Source: Pedobacter psychrodurus
GTDB lineage: Bacteria > Bacteroidota > Bacteroidia > Sphingobacteriales > Sphingobacteriaceae
Direction of reading: 5' to 3'
Assembly (NCBI RefSeq): GCF_004331735.1
Contig: NZ_SJSO01000032.1
Coordinates: forward strand, 301 to 47,551
DNA: 47,251 bases
A model generated the notes under the pieces. The model searched no databases and was not told the origin of the DNA. It saw only the letters and a program-made list of their open reading frames with translations. Within the stretch, counting starts at the first letter, position 1. Each line of letters opens with the position of its first letter. The position numbers and the translations under genes are program-made. Positions 8,212 through 15,742 of this stretch are shown piece after piece.

Positions 8212-9861
8212 ATGAACAAAGTAATATTAACCTGCATAGCTGCGCTAATGGCCATTGAAGGTTTTGCGCAAAATGCCAGGCCGGCAAAGCCTAATATTAT
8301 TCTGATCCTGGCCGATGATCTGGGGTATTCAGATCTTGGCGCCTTTGGCTCAGAAATTAAAACACCCAATTTAGATCGACTCGCCAACGAGGGCCTTAGG
8401 CTAAAAGAATTTTACAACAACTCCATTTGTGCACCAACCCGCGCTTCCTTATTAACAGGCCAGTACCAGCACAAGGCAGGAGTGGGGTATTTTGCTAACG
8501 ATTTGGGGCTTCCGGCTTACCAGGGTTACCTTAATAAAGAATCGCTCACCCTTGCCGAAGTTTTAAAAACCCAGGGTTATAATACGTTAATGTCGGGTAA
8601 ATGGCATGTGGCCGGTAAAGAGGTGAGTTTTCCCTGGCAGCGTGGTTTCGATCACGTAATGATGTCGGAAAATGGAAGTTATTTCGATCAGGGCGATTAC
8701 GAAGGGGGTAAAAAACGCGCCTATACCATTGATGGGAAACCTTACCCATTGGAAGCGGGTAAATTTTACCAAACCGATGTAATTACCGAGAATGCGGTAA
8801 ATTTTTTAGATCAAAGTACTAAAGATAAACCCTTCTTCCTGTATTTAGCCTATACCGCACCGCATTGGCCTCTACATGCACTGCCTGAGGATATTGCCAA
8901 ATACAAAGGCCGCTATGATAAAGGCTGGGATGTACTCCGTGCCGAAAGAATTAAAAAGCAAAAAGAACTGGGTATTATTGATGGTAATTCTACCATCTCA
9001 GAAAAAGATGCCGATATCTACAACTGGAACAAACTATCATTCGATCAGCGCAGCCAGTGGGCCAAAAAGATGGAGATTTTTGCCGCCATGGTCGATCGTT
9101 TAGATCAGGGCATTGGCCAGGTTTTAAATAAGTTAAAAGCAACCGGAGCCGATAAAAATACCATCATCCTGTTTATTTCTGATAACGGTGCCCCTGCAGA
9201 AGATCTGGTAAAATGGTATAAAGGTGCCGTGCGCAATTCGGGCCCAGTAGGTACTATTGGTTCTTACGAGTCGCAAAGCAAAAACTGGTCTTATGCTTCA
9301 AATTCGCCATTAAAAGCCTTTAAAGATTACATGTACGAAGGTGGCATAAGTTCGCCGTTTATTGCCTGGTATCCGGCTAAAATTAAACCGGGCAGCATTA
9401 AAAAAGGTACAGGCCATATTATCGATATTGCTCCAACTTTTTACGATCTGGCCGGGGCTACCTATCCGAAAAGCTATCAGGGCATTACGCCGAATGCATT
9501 GGCTGGTAAAAGTTTGTTGCCGGTGTTGTTTGGTAACGATAACGAACTGAAACGTGATGAACCGCTATTTTGGGAACGTGCGGGCAATCGCGCCGTACGC
9601 GCTGGTAAATGGAAATTGGTATCTACCTGGCCAGGCTACAATTGGGAACTGTACAATTTAGAAACCGACCGCGGCGAAACCACCAACGTAGCCAGGCAAA
9701 ACCATGAGGTGGTGAGCAGGTTATCGGTAGCCTATTTCGACTGGGCAAAAAGAACAGGTGTGGTCGATTTTGCTACGCTTGAGGCCAAAGAACCACAGTC
9801 GATGAAAGAGTTCAGGAAAAGTAAGGTACAAGAAGTTGTATCAGAAGGTTTTGGTTTTTAA
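8212..9861 (+). CDS. Second arylsulfatase, paralogue of the upstream gene
   Basis: The 549-residue protein has a signal peptide (1-20, ending GFAQ), the FGly motif C73-A-P-T-R77, metal-binding D35-D36 (LADDLGYSD) and D324-N325 (ISDNGAPAED), and the GKWHVAG block. It is collinear with the preceding sulfatase through most of its length (shared EFYNNSICAPTRASLLTGQY, QRGFDH and PHWPL segments), so the two arose by tandem duplication. The region before the second half of the active site differs most: Y-E-I-G-E-K-G in the first and S-Y-F-D-Q-G-D-Y-E-G in the second, which suggests different substrates. A hairpin at 9883-9903 probably ends the operon. No glycosidase or polysaccharide lyase is present in it. 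Confidence 0.93.
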   Translation: MNKVILTCIAALMAIEGFAQNARPAKPNIILILADDLGYSDLGAFGSEIKTPNLDRLANEGLRLKEFYNNSICAPTRASLLTGQYQHKAGVGYFANDLGLPAYQGYLNKESLTLAEVLKTQGYNTLMSGKWHVAGKEVSFPWQRGFDHVMMSENGSYFDQGDYEGGKKRAYTIDGKPYPLEAGKFYQTDVITENAVNFLDQSTKDKPFFLYLAYTAPHWPLHALPEDIAKYKGRYDKGWDVLRAERIKKQKELGIIDGNSTISEKDADIYNWNKLSFDQRSQWAKKMEIFAAMVDRLDQGIGQVLNKLKATGADKNTIILFISDNGAPAEDLVKWYKGAVRNSGPVGTIGSYESQSKNWSYASNSPLKAFKDYMYEGGISSPFIAWYPAKIKPGSIKKGTGHIIDIAPTFYDLAGATYPKSYQGITPNALAGKSLLPVLFGNDNELKRDEPLFWERAGNRAVRAGKWKLVSTWPGYNWELYNLETDRGETTNVARQNHEVVSRLSVAYFDWAKRTGVVDFATLEAKEPQSMKEFRKSKVQEVVSEGFGF

Positions 9862-9882
9862 TATTTTATCATAACATCAACT

Positions 9883-9903
9883 CCCCTCCTAATTTAGGAG
9901 GGG
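9883..9903. terminator. Hairpin CCCCTCCTAA / TTAGGAGGGG after the sulfatase operon
   Basis: Perfect 10-bp arms (9883-9892 and 9894-9903) around one base, 21 bases after the second sulfatase stop, followed by a GTTGGGGGTGG tract. Such CTCCTaatTTAGGAGGGG units recur between genes in this phylum, so it may be both an interspersed repeat and a terminator. Confidence 0.5.
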
Positions 9904-10513
9904 TTGGGGGTGGTCTGCAATTAGTTTGTGTATTTTCATTTGAAAACGAACGTTCGTACCGCTGTAGGTACTGCAGCCCCGTTATTCACTCCAATCTTTT
10001 TATTGCAAAATCTACGCAACCAGCGGTAAGTATAGGAAGGATTACCCTTAAGCAATAAAAAGGATTTCCGTTGCTACTGGGTTTATGAACCAAGGGTTTG
10101 TGGTTTTTACGCCCATGAACATTATATTCATGTGTTCAATCTTTGTTTTATAGCGATTGCCAAAGATTTTTTGTCATCTGCTCAATGATTTTACGGATTT
10201 TTTCTTGTAGCTGCAAATTTTTAATGCGTTCTCTAAGTCACGAACAATTTCTTTTGTTGTCTGTAACTGCAATCAATTTGTCGTCTTAAAATTTCTTCGT
10301 CTTTTATAATCATCAGCTGATGATTTTTTATTGTAAGGTAAGATGTAGTAACTAGAATATAGTTGTATTACACTTGGTGTTATCATGGAATAAACTTTAA
10401 ACAGTTTCTAAAAATTAGTCAATCGTTTGCGCTGTTATTTATGTTGTAATGCTCATTTGCTTATTCTACTTTTAAAGAATACAAATCAACAAAACCGAAA
10501 AGAACCAGCACAA
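9904..10513. other. Gene-poor stretch with repeats and a possible decayed minus-strand gene
   Basis: About 600 bases without an intact gene. CTTTTTATTGC near 9996 and GCAATAAAAAG near 10052 form an inverted pair, nested with ACCGCTG (about 9958) and CAGCGGT (about 10021). On the minus strand between about 10300 and 10130, short stretches in different frames read like one helical protein (QTTKEIVRDLENALK, then NLQLQEKIRKIIEQMTK after a frame change), which suggests a dead coding sequence of unknown family. A TTG-started extension of the following broken gene covers 10427-10513, but it overlaps promoter-like sequence and I do not accept it. Confidence 0.35.
10308..10325. terminator. 18-bp perfect palindrome AATCATCAG/CTGATGATT followed by T-run
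   Basis: The two 9-base halves (10308-10316, 10317-10325) are exact complements and are followed on the plus strand by a short T-run. It looks like a factor-independent terminator or a protein-binding palindrome. There is no unpaired loop beyond the minimum, which weakens the terminator reading. Confidence 0.35.
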
Positions 10514-10843
10514 ATGCATACCCATTTGCTTAAAAAAACATTTGTTTTAGGGCTATTAATAACCATATCCATTAATAGCTGGGCTCAAAAACAAAACACC
10601 TTTATAATAGGTGCCGAATCTTTTGAGCTTAATGGCAAGCCAAATGTAATACGCTGTGGTGAAATGCATTTTGCCCGTATACCAGAAGCCGATTGGAAAC
10701 AACGTTTGCAAATGGCCAAAGTAATGGGTTTAAATAAGGTTTGTGCTTACTTATTTTGGAATATACACGAAAAATAACCTGGTCAGTTTACCTGGGGCAA
10801 ACACTTTTTAAAAATCTTTATCCCATTAATGCGCTGTGGATGA
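10514..10843 (+). pseudogene. GH35 beta-galactosidase, N-terminal remnant with in-frame stop
   Basis: From the ATG at 10514 the frame gives a signal peptide (ending INSWAQ) and a clear GH35 start: FELNGKPNVIRCGEMHFARI, then RLQMAKVMGLNKVCAYLFWNIHE. This matches, block for block, the intact GH35 at 35055 (FQIISGELHYPRVPKEAWRARMKMAKAMGLNTIGTYVFWNLHEP). A TAA stop at 10775-10777 interrupts it exactly at the HEPxPGxF motif, and the same frame continues after the stop with PGQFTWGKHFLKIF until a TGA at 10841-10843. Everything carrying the two catalytic Glu residues is missing, so the product cannot be active. A few codons further on, another frame (about 10830-10878) reads VDECVLVYKSTKE-stop, which could be the original C-terminus after a large deletion. 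Confidence 0.75.
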
Positions 10844-10948
10844 ATGCGTTTTGGTGTATAAAAGTACGAAAGAATAGCAAGTAAAACGTTTGTTCAGTAT
10901 TAACCGGATCAATTAAAAAAACTAAACAATAAATATTAAACAACACAA

Positions 10949-12298
10949 ATGGAACGTAGAGATTTTATCAAAAATGGTGCATTTACGGCTGCGGGTTTAA
11001 CCATCCTGCCAACTGGAAGTTTATTTGCATCATCAGACAGTGGAAAAGTAAGAGTAGGTTATATCGGTGTTGGTGCACGTGGTATGAGCCATATTTCTGA
11101 AGGTGCCTTAAGAGACGACGTAGAAATTGTTGCAATTTGCGATACCCAAGAAAGCTCACTTAAAGTTTGCCGTAATTTTATAGCCAAAAAAGGCAGACCA
11201 GCAGCAACAGAGTATACTGGTGGCTTAGATGCTTATAAAAAACTTTTAGACCGTAAAGATATTGATGCCGTAATTATTGCAACACCATGGCAGTTTCACA
11301 GAGATCAGGCAGTTGATGCGATGAAAGCTGGTAAATATGTAGGTTGCGAAGTAATTGCAGGTTTAAGTGTTCAAGATCACTGGGATATTGTAAACACTTC
11401 TGAAAAAACAGGAATGCCTTACATGACCTTAGAAAACGTTTGTTACCGTAGAGATGTAATGGCGGCTTTAAATATGGTTAGACAAGGTCTTTTTGGCGAA
11501 TTGGTGCACCTTGAAGGTGGTTACCAACATAACTTAAGAAACGTACTTTTTAATAACGGTAAAGATTATTATGGAGGTGGGGTAGAGTTTGGACCAAAAG
11601 CACTAAGCGAGGCACAATGGCGTACGCAGTTTAACATCGATCAGGATGGCGATTTATATCCAACCCACGGTGTTGGCCCATTAATGCAATATGCTAATAT
11701 TAACAGGGGAAATAGCTTTACCAGCCTGGTATCGTTCAGCTCTAAAGCAAGAGGTTTGGCCGCATACGTAGAAGAAGTTTCTCCTGGCCATCCTAACGCT
11801 AAAATTAATTATAAAAATGGTGATGTGACCACTACAATGATCAACTGTGCAAATGGCGAAACCGTATTGTTAAGTCACGATACCCACTTACCTAGGCCAT
11901 ATTCTATCGGTTTCAGGGTACAGGGAACAAAAGGTCTTTGGATGGATGTAAACAAATCAGTACACATCGAGCATAAATCGAAAGATCATGCTTGGGATAA
12001 AGCTGAAGAATGGTTTGCTAAATACGATCATCCCCTTTGGAAAAAATATGAAGCAGAAGCTGTAGGCGCTGGTCACGGTGGTATGGACTGGTTTGTCTTT
12101 AATGGATTTATCCAGGCGGTAAAACAGAAAAAACAAACACCGATTGACGTATATGATTCAGTTACGATGAGCGTGATTATGCCACTTTCTACCAAATCTT
12201 TAAAAGAAGGGAATATGCCGCAAAAATTCCCTGATTTTACAAAAGGAAAATGGAGAGATCGTAAAAATACTTTCGCTTTAGACGATAGCGGTTTTTAG
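10949..12298 (+). CDS. GH109-type alpha-N-acetylgalactosaminidase (Gfo/Idh/MocA fold, Tat-exported)
   Basis: The 449-residue protein has a twin-arginine signal (MERRDFIKNG...) and a dinucleotide-binding loop GYIGVGARGMSH (G40, G42, G45). Several blocks match the NAD-dependent alpha-N-acetylgalactosaminidase family first described from Elizabethkingia: ENVCYRRDVMAALNMVRQG, FGELVHLEGGYQHNLR, GDLYPTHGVGPL, SKARGLAAYV, and AVGAGHGGMDWFV. These enzymes use a tightly bound NAD(H) in a redox-assisted hydrolysis of terminal alpha-GalNAc. Tat export suits a protein that folds around its cofactor in the cytoplasm. A hairpin follows at 12307-12332, then a NahK-like kinase, so the pair could release and then activate GalNAc. 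A non-glycosidase oxidoreductase role is the alternative, but the GH109 blocks are strong. Confidence 0.85.
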   Translation: MERRDFIKNGAFTAAGLTILPTGSLFASSDSGKVRVGYIGVGARGMSHISEGALRDDVEIVAICDTQESSLKVCRNFIAKKGRPAATEYTGGLDAYKKLLDRKDIDAVIIATPWQFHRDQAVDAMKAGKYVGCEVIAGLSVQDHWDIVNTSEKTGMPYMTLENVCYRRDVMAALNMVRQGLFGELVHLEGGYQHNLRNVLFNNGKDYYGGGVEFGPKALSEAQWRTQFNIDQDGDLYPTHGVGPLMQYANINRGNSFTSLVSFSSKARGLAAYVEEVSPGHPNAKINYKNGDVTTTMINCANGETVLLSHDTHLPRPYSIGFRVQGTKGLWMDVNKSVHIEHKSKDHAWDKAEEWFAKYDHPLWKKYEAEAVGAGHGGMDWFVFNGFIQAVKQKKQTPIDVYDSVTMSVIMPLSTKSLKEGNMPQKFPDFTKGKWRDRKNTFALDDSGF

Positions 12299-12306
12299 TC
12301 TCGATT

Positions 12307-12332
12307 GCGGGTATTGCTTATGGCGTACCCGC
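12307..12332 (+). terminator. GCGGGTA / TACCCGC hairpin after the GH109 gene
   Basis: Perfect 7-bp arms (12307-12313, 12326-12332) with a 12-base loop and an AT-rich ATATTTTA tail, nine bases after the GH109 stop. It may end or attenuate the transcript before the kinase gene. Confidence 0.5.
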
Positions 12333-12413
12333 ATATTTTAATACGCAACTTTATTCAGGTTGATCAAATGGTTTTCCTGGAACAATTTTTATTCAAATAT
12401 ATATTAACATCTT

Positions 12414-13505
12414 ATGTTTCAAGCAGTTTTAGGTGCTTATGGACTTAACGCAGAAAAATTTAAAATTGAACCTTTCGGCTCGGGCTTAATTAACCATACC
12501 TGGAAAGTTTACGGTGAGGGATTAGCCTATATCTTGCAAGAGGTGAATACGGAAGTTTTTCGCCAGCCTCAAAATATTGCTCAAAATATTGAGACAATAA
12601 AAAAATATCTTGATCAAACAGCCCCTAAATATTTATTTGTTGCCCCAATTGCGGCTGCAAATGGAGACGATTTTGTGGTTATTGAAGATCATTTTTATAG
12701 GATTTTTCCATTTGTGGAAAATTCTTGCTCTATTGATTTTGTGCATCAGCCTGAGCAGGCCTACCACGCTGCTAAGCAGTTTGGTAAATTTACCAGGATG
12801 CTTTGTGCCTTCAACGTACAAAAATTAAAACCCACTATCGAAGATTTTCATAACCTGCCTTTACGTGTAGAGCAGTTTAAAAAAGCTTTAGAACAAGCTG
12901 GCGATGAAAGGATTAGTGAGGCAAAGTTTGCTATAGAAGAGATTATCAGACATTACGATATAGAAGAGCAATATGTACACATGGTAGATAGCGGTGCGCT
13001 TAATTTACGTGTTGTACACCACGATACCAAAATTAGCAATGTACTGTTACAGGCCGAAACTGGCGTGGGTTTATGTGTAATCGATTTAGATACTGTAATG
13101 CCCGGATACTTTATTAGCGATGTAGGTGATATGATGCGGACTTATCTCTCAGAAGCCAATGAAGAGGAAAAGGAGTTTATCAAAATAGCCATTAGAGAAG
13201 ATGTTTTTGCCGCAATACATAAAGGCTACATGGAAGAAATGGACCAGGTTTTAGCCTTTACCGAAAAACAGTTCTTTATTTATTCAGGTAAATTTATGAT
13301 TTACATGCAAGCGGTTAGGTTTATAGCCGATTTTTTAAACGGCGACATTTACTATAAAACGAATTATCCAGATCACAATTTGGTAAGGGGCTTAAATCAG
13401 ATCGATTTACTGAATAAGTACATTGCCAAAGAATCGAAATTTGAAGAAATTATTAAGAAGATTAATGAAAATAGAGTGAGCGACTCTAAAACAATATTAA
13501 ACTAA
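12414..13505 (+). CDS. N-acetylhexosamine 1-kinase-like anomeric kinase (APH fold)
   Basis: The 363-residue cytoplasmic protein has the aminoglycoside-phosphotransferase fold: an N-lobe beginning with PFGSGLINHTWKVYGEG and LQEVN, the catalytic loop HHDTKISNVLL (catalytic D204) and the metal-binding VIDLDT (D226). The end (MQAVRFIADFLNGDIYYKTNYPDHNLVRGLNQIDLL) is very close to the C-terminus of bifidobacterial NahK as I remember it. NahK makes GlcNAc-1-phosphate or GalNAc-1-phosphate directly from the free sugar and ATP. The gene lies 115 bases after a GH109 enzyme that would release GalNAc, and the two functions fit one salvage route. A homoserine kinase-like or choline kinase-like role is less likely, given the NahK-like C-terminus. 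Confidence 0.8.
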   Translation: MFQAVLGAYGLNAEKFKIEPFGSGLINHTWKVYGEGLAYILQEVNTEVFRQPQNIAQNIETIKKYLDQTAPKYLFVAPIAAANGDDFVVIEDHFYRIFPFVENSCSIDFVHQPEQAYHAAKQFGKFTRMLCAFNVQKLKPTIEDFHNLPLRVEQFKKALEQAGDERISEAKFAIEEIIRHYDIEEQYVHMVDSGALNLRVVHHDTKISNVLLQAETGVGLCVIDLDTVMPGYFISDVGDMMRTYLSEANEEEKEFIKIAIREDVFAAIHKGYMEEMDQVLAFTEKQFFIYSGKFMIYMQAVRFIADFLNGDIYYKTNYPDHNLVRGLNQIDLLNKYIAKESKFEEIIKKINENRVSDSKTILN

Positions 13506-13684
13506 TAAGGTAAAGGCAAGGTGTTCAGTTTTTATGCTTCATCGTTTGGGCTGGACATCCTTTTTGCCTTTATGAGGTTCGTCATCTCGACTGTAGCGCG
13601 GTCACGGTGTTAAAGCCTACAGTGTATACATTTTTGTTAGTCTGGATTTGTTTTTTAGTATATGTTTTTAAGACGCTCGTGCTG

Positions 13685-13702
13685 ATCCGATAGCTATCGG
13701 AT
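13685..13702. repeat. 18-bp perfect palindrome inside a REP-like unit
   Basis: ATCCGATAG/CTATCGGAT is exact, and outer GCTGA (13681-13685) and TCAGC (near 13708-13712) extend the pairing. The CTGA...TTTATTTCAGCATC context resembles interspersed palindromic repeats common in Bacteroidota intergenic regions. Confidence 0.5.
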
Positions 13703-13999
13703 TTATTTCAGCATCTTTCCTGCTATTAGTTGCTCCTGCTTCCTTCAGAGACAATAATTTGGAACAAATGTTGGTTTTTTCCGCTCTTTGCCGCGGGGGC
13801 ATGGTAGTTTTTCGCAGATCATGTTATTTTTATTTGTGCTCAAGAATGCTGGCGCATTTTGGAGCGCCAAAGTACCCAAAGCGCTTTGTCAATCCAGCAA
13901 TGAGCCTTTTTGCACAATCCCACGCACATCAAAAAAACAGCGGCACTTCGTTTAATCAGGTATTGTCTGTGTTTTCTTTGGTCTAATTGAGCCCTTCGG

Positions 14000-14054
14000 G
14001 GTTTGTGTTCAATTCTTTTCAAAGCTTTGAATTGTTGCTTATGAACACAAAACC
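14000..14054. repeat. Nested inverted repeat GGTTTGTGTTCA ... TGAACACAAAACC
   Basis: The outer arms (14000-14011 and 14042-14054) pair with one bulged base. Inside lies a perfect 12-bp palindrome TCAAAGCTTTGA (14019-14030). No coding function is seen. It could form a long hairpin in DNA or RNA. Confidence 0.45.
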
Positions 14055-14428
14055 ACTGCGTTTCAGGTTTGTTAGTGCCAGTTTGCCTGAACTGCTCCTG
14101 TTTTTTGATTTTCCCGGCTCTTGGGATTGACGGTATTCTTCGGTATAACCTGTGTGTTATTAAAGCAAGCTAGTATTACGCAAAAAAAAGCATCAAGAAC
14201 ATGTGTCGACAGGATAGGATAATAAATCGGAAAGGAGATCTGTCTAATTAGATTTCGCTTTGCTAAGCGATCGCGGTTTTCGACTACGCGCGCTGTACCT
14301 CGCCTGAAAGGATGACAATCAGAGACCATCTAGAATGTTCTTATTAACAAATAAAGCGCAAACGTTTGTTAATATATTTGGGTAGAGAAAATTATGCTAC
14401 AAATTACAGAAAAGGTAAATGGAAGCCA

Positions 14429-14899
14429 TTAAGCTTTTTGTTGTTGGCCAACTGTTTCACAATAATCTTCTTCGTCTATTTCATAATCGCTTAGTTGATT
14501 GGTTTTAAATACCCAATATTTCATTAGCGGATAGTTAAAACCATAAGAAACTATACTATCAATTAAAAGCCTGCCTATTTTATAATCTACACTTAAGCTT
14601 TGCTGCAATAAATAGGTACCTGTTGATTTTAATGAAATACTGCCCAAAACCACGGTAAAAAAACGGATGAGCTGTCCACTGGTAGAACTGTGATACCCAT
14701 CGTTGCTTTTAAAAGCCCAAAAACGGTTAATCCAAAAATTAACAATCCCACCCACTGTTCCTGAAATTAAAATCGAAATGGCAAAGTGGATATGCAAGCA
14801 TTCGGTTAGCAGTACCATTAATCCATAATCGGTAACACCACCAGAAAAGGCCGATACCTGGGCTTTCAGAAAAAGCTTAACAGATGCCCAGCTGATCAT
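14429..14899 (-). CDS. GtrA-family membrane protein
   Basis: The 156-residue protein has four predicted membrane segments (about residues 10-30, 38-57, 76-95, 105-128) and the GtrA pattern: FLKAQVSAFSGGVTDYGLMVLL at the start, GGIVNFWINRFWAF in the middle and a final YWVFK. GtrA proteins are thought to help move undecaprenyl-linked sugars across the membrane or otherwise serve cell-surface glycan synthesis. The ATG overlaps the stop of the upstream CDP-alcohol phosphatidyltransferase gene by four bases (ATGA), so the two are translationally coupled. The acidic tail (DYEIDEEDYCETVGQQQ) is longer than usual. Confidence 0.88.
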   Translation of the reverse strand: MISWASVKLFLKAQVSAFSGGVTDYGLMVLLTECLHIHFAISILISGTVGGIVNFWINRFWAFKSNDGYHSSTSGQLIRFFTVVLGSISLKSTGTYLLQQSLSVDYKIGRLLIDSIVSYGFNYPLMKYWVFKTNQLSDYEIDEEDYCETVGQQQKA

Positions 14900-15585
14900 T
14901 CTTTTTCCTCCCTGTCTTTGGCATCGCCTGCTTTTAAAAGTTTTAGGGTATCGATAATATTGATTACCGATAACAATATGGTTACGGCGATGGCAAAATA
15001 GATGATGCTGCCCACAATCAAAGTTTCTATAATGAGGATAAGTGAAATCATTACGCGCAACTCCGTTGGCCCTAAATGCCCTGAATCGATTTGATAAAAA
15101 CCTGTTATTTTATAGCGGAGCTGACTAATAATCATCGACCAGCCATAAAGCACCACGAATAAAAATGCGAAAATCTGTGTTGTTCCGGGAGCGTAAAAGT
15201 AGTAGCCTAACCCGATGAGGATAATGCTGAGCCAATCCATAACAATGTCGAGTGCAAATCCATACCATTTTCGGGCTATTTTACGATAATAGGCCAATCT
15301 GCCATCAAGCGAGTCGCCAAGCCAATTGATGATGAAGCCTAAAATGCCCATCAGTAAATAATTTCTCGAATAAAAACTGCCCAAAATAAAAGCCAAAAAA
15401 ACGATTAATGATCCAAACATGCCAATACCCGTCATCATATTTGGCGTAATTAAGCCTGGAACTTTTTTAAGCAAAAATAAGATCAGCCTTTGCTCACCCT
15501 TACGTAGGATATTGGTTCGTTCGCGATCTGAAAATACCCGTTTGCTATCTGTATTACCCTCTTCCCCTTTAATAATATCCTCCAA
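14896..15585 (-). CDS. CDP-alcohol phosphatidyltransferase family membrane protein, with an altered motif
   Basis: The 229-residue protein has a cytoplasmic N-terminus of about 40 residues, then a multi-helix membrane domain. The family motif D-x2-D-G-x2-A-R-x8-9-G-x3-D-x3-D is present as D91-x2-D94-G95-x2-A98-Y99-x9-G109-x3-D113-x3-D117, so all metal-binding Asp residues and both Gly are kept but the Arg after Ala is Tyr. Members transfer a phospho-alcohol from CDP-alcohol to a lipid or inositol-type acceptor in the membrane. The start is unusual: the frame opens with TTG at 15585, a stop closes any upstream ATG, and the first in-frame ATG would be residue 50. A TGGCTTTG box (15604-15611, minus) is well placed for this TTG. 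It is coupled to GtrA. Confidence 0.82.
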   Translation of the reverse strand: MEDIIKGEEGNTDSKRVFSDRERTNILRKGEQRLILFLLKKVPGLITPNMMTGIGMFGSLIVFLAFILGSFYSRNYLLMGILGFIINWLGDSLDGRLAYYRKIARKWYGFALDIVMDWLSIILIGLGYYFYAPGTTQIFAFLFVVLYGWSMIISQLRYKITGFYQIDSGHLGPTELRVMISLILIIETLIVGSIIYFAIAVTILLSVINIIDTLKLLKAGDAKDREEKE

Positions 15586-15742
15586 TTTAATATCCCATTA
15601 ATACAAAGCCAAAAAACATAGCGGTTTCTGGTCGATAAAATTTTAAACTGATTTTCTTCGGTATTCCTTTAGCGAAACCGCTTATCTGCTTTAGCTTCCC
15701 TGATCTGACCAGGTAACTGAATACGAGCACAAATAACATAAG

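Larger units (their letters stand above)
13506..14428. other. Gene-free, repeat-rich intergenic region
   Basis: Over 900 bases without a believable gene. The open frames here are short, lack family features and cross palindromes. It contains the palindromes listed separately (13685-13702 and 14000-14054), a GGCGC/GCGCC pair near 13851-13866, and GTCATC-type repeat pieces at about 13567 (plus) and 14320 (minus). Near its right end are GCGCAAACGTTTG (14356-14368) and a TATATTTG box (14373-14380) pointing into the 3' end of the GtrA gene. It looks like accumulated interspersed repeats. Confidence 0.5.

Noticed and set aside
10427..10513. TTG-started extension with a Cys-containing N-terminus (MRCYLCC) before the broken GH35 gene, looking like a third poly-Cys leader.
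   Set aside because: The Cys codons are not consecutive, it lacks the shared MRMCCC end and its own stop, and it is simply the open frame running into the pseudogene. The start codon is TTG and overlaps promoter-like sequence.
13759..13986. 75-codon open frame in the repeat-rich gap.
   Set aside because: It runs across palindromic repeats, has low-complexity Phe/Cys content, no recognisable domain, and overlaps an equally long frame on the other strand.
14373..14380. TATATTTG box on the plus strand read as a promoter.
   Set aside because: It points into the 3' end of the convergent GtrA gene with no downstream plus-strand gene. An antisense transcript is possible but unsupported.
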